Shown here: one piece after another, positions 60,358-64,000 of the stretch | Numbering within the stretch: position 1 is the stretch's first letter | Layout: each line of letters opens with the position of its first letter | NCBI GenBank assembly: GCA_031292625.1 | Contig: JARLGU010000053.1 | Coordinates: forward strand, 186,001 to 250,000 | Direction: 5' to 3' | DNA length: 64,000 nt | DNA from: Capsulimonadaceae bacterium | Lineage (GTDB): Bacteria > Armatimonadota > Armatimonadia > Armatimonadales > Capsulimonadaceae | The notes under the pieces: model-generated | Told to the model about the DNA's origin: nothing | Seen by the model: the letters and a program-made list of their open reading frames with translations, nothing else | Databases searched by the model: none | Translations under genes and position numbers: made by a program

Positions 60358-63300
60358 TTATCGAGCCGCGGTCAGCAGGTATCCTACTGCGCTCGACGGC
60401 AAGTGAACCGTCAAAACGCTCCGGCCGTTCTTGACCGGCAACTCCGCCGCCGGGGCGACCGCCTTGCCCGCCGCGTCGATCGCAACCGCCCGGATGTGGG
60501 CAAAGGCCGGATCGATCGCGCGGCCGCTCAGCGCAACCTGGAAGTCATGGTCGCGCGGAAGCGGAATAAGCGTCCATTTGCCAGCGTCGCGCTTCGTCAT
60601 CTCGACGCTGCCATTCGTCGCTAGCTCGCCAAAGTCGACCGTGTGCGTATTCGGCGCATACTCCGATGCGGGAGCAGACGGGATTGGGGCGACCACGATG
60701 TTCTGACCGCCATTGCTGACCGTCAGGCTCGCGAGCCGATACCGGTTGCCGCCGTCATCCAGACCATCCAGGATCAAGCGGCCGCCGCCGGACGGCGACC
60801 ACAACCCGATGCGAATCTCATACACGCCATCCTTTAGGTCGGCGGGCAAAGTCACCGGCACCAAACCACCCTGCGTCCGCGCGCCAACGGGCCAGGTCGA
60901 TGCAGCCGCGTCGATGCCGACGGGGAACTGCATGGCAATGCCGCTGTTCTCTTTAATCGTATCCGAAACGAAGTGAATGAACACCTGGTAGCCGTCTGGG
61001 ATCTTCTGAGTGACGTCGAAGGCGAAGCGCGCCTGGAACTGGCGCGGACCGGTCTGCTTGATGTCGAGGGCCTTCGGCGTCGCATACGTCATTTGGCCCT
61101 TCGTCCGATACACCATCGCCGAGCGCGCATTCGCGTACAATGACGTCGCCGTCTTCGCGAACGTCGCCTTGCCGTCGTTGCGGGTCGCGGTATACGCCAG
61201 TACGCCATCGCCGCTTGCCAGCCAACCGAACTTCGGCAGCACGTAGCTCGACTCGCCGGACGTCACGGTCCACGGAACGTCGCGCAGGTTCGCCCAGATC
61301 GTCAGGCCGTTGTCGTAGCCGATTCGGACGCGGTCGAACCGCGATTCAGCAGCGACTGCGTCCGCCGTGCTAAGCAGCCTCCCATTGACTTCGTACTCAA
61401 TGGTGCGCACTTTAGCGGAAGCATAACGCGAGACGACCGGGATCGCCAGGTTGTGCTCCTCAAACATAAACGGGATGTTCAGGGTCTGCCCCCAGGTGCT
61501 TACAAACGCCGAGTGGCCGAACACGAGCTCTTGCATTCGATAGTCGTCGAGCTGCGCCTGCGTCGGCGGCGTACTGTTTTGTGTATTAAGCCAGCGCTCG
61601 AGGTAGCCCATGCCGTGGTTAATTTGCTTCGGATGAATCTTCGTCAGGTCGAAGTTAGCGAACAGCGGCGGATTCTCCATGTCGAACTGCGCGCTCGACA
61701 TAAACTGCGCCTCGACGCCGTCGAGCATTCCGCTCCAGTACCAGTGGTTCGCGCCTTCCCCAAGCACGGGGCCGCCGTGAACCTCGCGAAGGTATTGCCA
61801 GAGCTCCTTCTGCGCATCCAAACAGGTCGAGAACTTTCCCGCGCCGGGACGAGTGGCGCGCATATCCGTGTGGCCAAACGGGTCGATCGCGGATAAGACA
61901 TCGATATAGCTCGCGTTGGTGCCGATCGTCTTATGCACCTCGGTGGTGATCATGTGCGAGTATTTGCTCATGAGGACGGGGGTCAGAAGATACGAAACGT
62001 GCCCGGCCATCATCCACGCCGGAATGAGCTTGCCCGCCGAGTCCACGGCGACCTCATCCTGATTGTAGAGCGGTCCGTTGGGATAGAAATCGTCGTAGTT
62101 CTCGTGCAACGCGACCCGCTGTCCAAGCGCCTTCGCCTTTGTGGTCAACGTAATGAGCCCGGCGTTGCCGCCAATGTAGTCGTTGGCCGGAAGGACCGTC
62201 GGAAGCTGCTGATCGTAGCCCCCATGTTGCCAGTTGTGGATAATCGTAAAGAAGTGCGTCAAGCCGTACGTCGATGCATCTTCCAGAAAGCCCGCATACT
62301 TGGCCGCGTCTCCGCCCCAGTAGTCGATCACGGCAACGTCGCCCATTGCCTGACGATACGGCGATGCCGCATTGATCGGCGTCGGCAGCACGTCCTCCGC
62401 CTCGGGCGACAACGCATAATACGCAACTTCGTTCACGGCAAGCCGGGCGCCGTCCGTTAGGGCGCGATATTCGGCCGAGTCGGACGATAGGGCGCTCGAG
62501 TTCGAGATTCCGTAATCGATGATCACGTTCGAGAACAGACCGAGGTCGGCGGCATAGCTCACCGAGCCGTAGAACGGCACGGCGATTCTCCTGGAGTACG
62601 CCGACGGTCCGATGCGGCCAAAGTGAACCGACGAGATATACGGGTCGCTCGAGTGAAGTGATACGCGAACGCTGGAACCGTCGTACCGGTCAATGTCGGC
62701 AACAACTTTGATCGTGCGCGAGCCGACGGTATATACGGCGGTGCGGCGGATCACGCTGGCGGATGGCGACGATTGAGTCACCACGCAATGGACATCGGGC
62801 GAAGTCGACGAGACGATCTTACCGTCGGGGCCAACAAGGTCCAGCGACGCCCCGCCAGCGTACGGCAACGTGACGTGCGACGTACCGCTCGTCAGGTGAA
62901 ACGCGAGACCGCCAAGGAGTTCCGTCGCGCCGGCATCCGCAACCGATTCAATCTTCCCAGCCGTGCTCGCAGTGGAGATGTGAGTAGGCGATGCGCTTCC
63001 CCATCCTACTGGCTTGCCATCGAGCGCGACCGGCGGCGCTGCAAATAAACGCCGCACAGTGGCCACCGGCACGCCCGTGCAAACCAAGCGGCGATCGCCC
63101 CAGATGCCGTAGTCCCAACTCGGGTCGTTCTTAGGGCCAGGATCGGCCTCAAATACCAGGGTGATTGTTTGTCCCCCATATTTAGTTAGGTCGAATTTGT
63201 AGTCGGCCCATGTTGCGTCCGTCTTGTTCTGATCGATGAGCTTCTCGCCATTTAGAAAAGCCCGGAACGTGACCCCATCGGACTTGCCGACAACATCGTC

Positions 63301-63690
63301 CCTCATCGCGATCGAAAATGCGAATGTGATCGATTTCGCCTTCGGCAACGCGAGGCGGTACGTCTGATCCGTGTAGCCCGTGCCATCGTGCCAGATCGGA
63401 TGAATCAAGTAGGCGCGCTTCCCGGCCTGTACGCCCATTGGCGTCGCCGAGATACCGGTCTTGTCATCGAAGTGTCCGGACCAGCCCATCGGTTTGCTTC
63501 CGGTGCGACCATCCGTATACCGGTAGGTAACACCGTAGAAGCCGATGTCGTCGATGTTCGTCACGCCGCCCAGCACGGCGGTCACCGGAACGGTCTCGGC
63601 CGCGCGGGCAGCCGGACAGAACAAAAAAAGCGTCGCGAGAGTCGCGATTAAGCACGCGCCAACGCGCGTTCGGAGGGAGATGTTTGTCAT
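60358..63690 (-). CDS. Large secreted GH101-like / DUF5696-type carbohydrate-active protein
   Basis: A 1110-residue protein with a signal peptide (CLIATLATLFLFCPAARA). The first module at about 35-205 is an NPCBM/discoidin-like sandwich: NIDDIGFYGVTYRYTDG, LPKAKSITFAFSIAMRDD, VFEADPGPKNDPSWDYGIWG. A beta-sandwich at about 210-400 precedes a TIM-barrel-like region at about 400-790 (DVAVIDYWGG, RVALHENYDDFYPNGPL, YIDVLSAIDPFGHTDMR, GPVLGEGANHWYWSGMLDGV). That region resembles endo-alpha-N-acetylgalactosaminidase-like DUF5696 proteins. C-terminal beta domains follow (DGVYEIRIGLWSPSGGGRL, HDFQVALSGRAID). The Asp of YIDV and Glu of LGEG are candidate catalytic residues. The fold call is tentative. 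It follows a pilin-like gene, as the glycosidases do elsewhere. Confidence 0.7.
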   Translation of the reverse strand: MTNISLRTRVGACLIATLATLFLFCPAARAAETVPVTAVLGGVTNIDDIGFYGVTYRYTDGRTGSKPMGWSGHFDDKTGISATPMGVQAGKRAYLIHPIWHDGTGYTDQTYRLALPKAKSITFAFSIAMRDDVVGKSDGVTFRAFLNGEKLIDQNKTDATWADYKFDLTKYGGQTITLVFEADPGPKNDPSWDYGIWGDRRLVCTGVPVATVRRLFAAPPVALDGKPVGWGSASPTHISTASTAGKIESVADAGATELLGGLAFHLTSGTSHVTLPYAGGASLDLVGPDGKIVSSTSPDVHCVVTQSSPSASVIRRTAVYTVGSRTIKVVADIDRYDGSSVRVSLHSSDPYISSVHFGRIGPSAYSRRIAVPFYGSVSYAADLGLFSNVIIDYGISNSSALSSDSAEYRALTDGARLAVNEVAYYALSPEAEDVLPTPINAASPYRQAMGDVAVIDYWGGDAAKYAGFLEDASTYGLTHFFTIIHNWQHGGYDQQLPTVLPANDYIGGNAGLITLTTKAKALGQRVALHENYDDFYPNGPLYNQDEVAVDSAGKLIPAWMMAGHVSYLLTPVLMSKYSHMITTEVHKTIGTNASYIDVLSAIDPFGHTDMRATRPGAGKFSTCLDAQKELWQYLREVHGGPVLGEGANHWYWSGMLDGVEAQFMSSAQFDMENPPLFANFDLTKIHPKQINHGMGYLERWLNTQNSTPPTQAQLDDYRMQELVFGHSAFVSTWGQTLNIPFMFEEHNLAIPVVSRYASAKVRTIEYEVNGRLLSTADAVAAESRFDRVRIGYDNGLTIWANLRDVPWTVTSGESSYVLPKFGWLASGDGVLAYTATRNDGKATFAKTATSLYANARSAMVYRTKGQMTYATPKALDIKQTGPRQFQARFAFDVTQKIPDGYQVFIHFVSDTIKENSGIAMQFPVGIDAAASTWPVGARTQGGLVPVTLPADLKDGVYEIRIGLWSPSGGGRLILDGLDDGGNRYRLASLTVSNGGQNIVVAPIPSAPASEYAPNTHTVDFGELATNGSVEMTKRDAGKWTLIPLPRDHDFQVALSGRAIDPAFAHIRAVAIDAAGKAVAPAAELPVKNGRSVLTVHLPSSAVGYLLTAAR

Positions 63691-63726
63691 TGATCCGCCT
63701 TCAGAGCGTAGTGTGGAACTAAGAGT

Positions 63727-63758
63727 GCCGCGACGCCGATTGGGGCTGGCGTCGCGGC
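63727..63758 (-). terminator. Hairpin between the pilin-like gene and the GH101-like gene
   Basis: A perfect 11-bp stem GCCGCGACGCC / GGCGTCGCGGC with a ten-base loop is followed on the minus strand by ACTCTTAGTTCC. It could attenuate read-through from the pilin-like gene into the large enzyme gene. Confidence 0.65.
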
Positions 63759-63780
63759 GAAGAATTTACGTTGCCCAAAA

Positions 63781-64000
63781 CTAGGTCGGGCTAAACGTCA
63801 TCGTGTAAATGTTGCCAGCCGCATCAGTCATACTCGATGTGCCGGCCGCTATTCCGCTGGATGGAGTCCCTGGCGACGTTGCCGAAGCCGCGTCGTTACC
63901 GGGACATACCTTGGTGCCAAACAACCATTTGACATGACCATCCATCGCAAGGAAGTTCGCGCCTCCGCTATGACGCGGCATGCGAACACCTCGCGCGGGT
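63781..64000 (-). CDS. DUF1559 pilin-like protein (H-X9-DG), C-terminal part
   Basis: The minus-strand frame is open to the window edge; the N-terminal leader lies outside. The visible 72 residues hold the canonical box [12 protein letters not shown] then HVKWLFGTKVCPGND, followed by a small-residue tail ending YTMTFSPT. By its DG box and FLAMDGHVKWL it resembles the short subtype (20295 and 52791). It is upstream of the GH101-like gene, as in the seven complete cassettes, so a regulator should lie just beyond 64000 (prediction). Confidence 0.88.
   Translation of the reverse strand, partial: PARGVRMPRHSGGANFLAMDGHVKWLFGTKVCPGNDAASATSPGTPSSGIAAGTSSMTDAAGNIYTMTFSPT

Noticed and set aside
1-64000. 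CRISPR array, tRNA, rRNA, intact insertion sequence or phage genes
   Set aside because: No regular spacer-repeat pattern, tRNA-like cloverleaf, rRNA segment, transposase or integrase frame was seen by reading both strands; a covariance-model scan was not possible.

Overview
The window is GC-rich, dense bacterial chromosome with no tRNA, rRNA, CRISPR array or intact transposase that I could see. Many paralogous H-X9-DG (DUF1559) type IV pilin-like proteins, each beside a sugar-type regulator and a secreted glycosidase, suggest a plant- or soil-polymer degrader. Armatimonadota (Capsulimonas-like) fits best and Planctomycetota less well; this is inference from gene content.

Layout. 1-7645 (minus) is an exopolysaccharide locus: an edge-cut polytopic protein, three GT4 glycosyltransferases, the initiating sugar transferase, a secreted HEYGH peptidase, a low-molecular-weight tyrosine phosphatase and a small secreted protein. 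8076-35368 (minus) holds five consecutive cassettes, each reading regulator, pilin-like protein, secreted glycosidase; one adds a GH127 enzyme and a small lipoprotein. 35575-38056 is a graveyard of RHS fragments with one toxin-like tip, small membrane or cytosolic candidate immunity genes and a copy of a dispersed repeat. 38064-39233 is an M14 peptidase. 39398-44382 (plus) is a sixth cassette. 44431-48537 (minus) is an envelope-glycan operon. 48766-50954 has a ThuA protein and a sulfatase. 51476-56248 (plus) is a seventh cassette. 56497-64000 (minus) has ThuA plus Gfo/Idh/MocA genes, a DUF1080 remnant, a DUF4380 protein, a GH101-like giant and the end of an eighth pilin-like gene.

How it works together. 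In the seven complete cassettes the first gene is a GntR/LacI hybrid or LacI-type repressor with its own consensus promoter (TTGACA, usually 17 bases, then a -10 box), often overlapped by a palindrome. The repressor presumably senses a sugar released by its own cassette enzyme. The second gene is a type IV pilin-like protein and the third a signal-peptide enzyme. Five enzymes belong to one family of about 870 residues, a clan GH-A barrel with a carbohydrate-binding-like insert and a strongly conserved C-terminal tail. Enzyme and pilin subtypes co-vary, which suggests dedicated pilin-enzyme pairs. This repeated triad is the most interesting content of the window.
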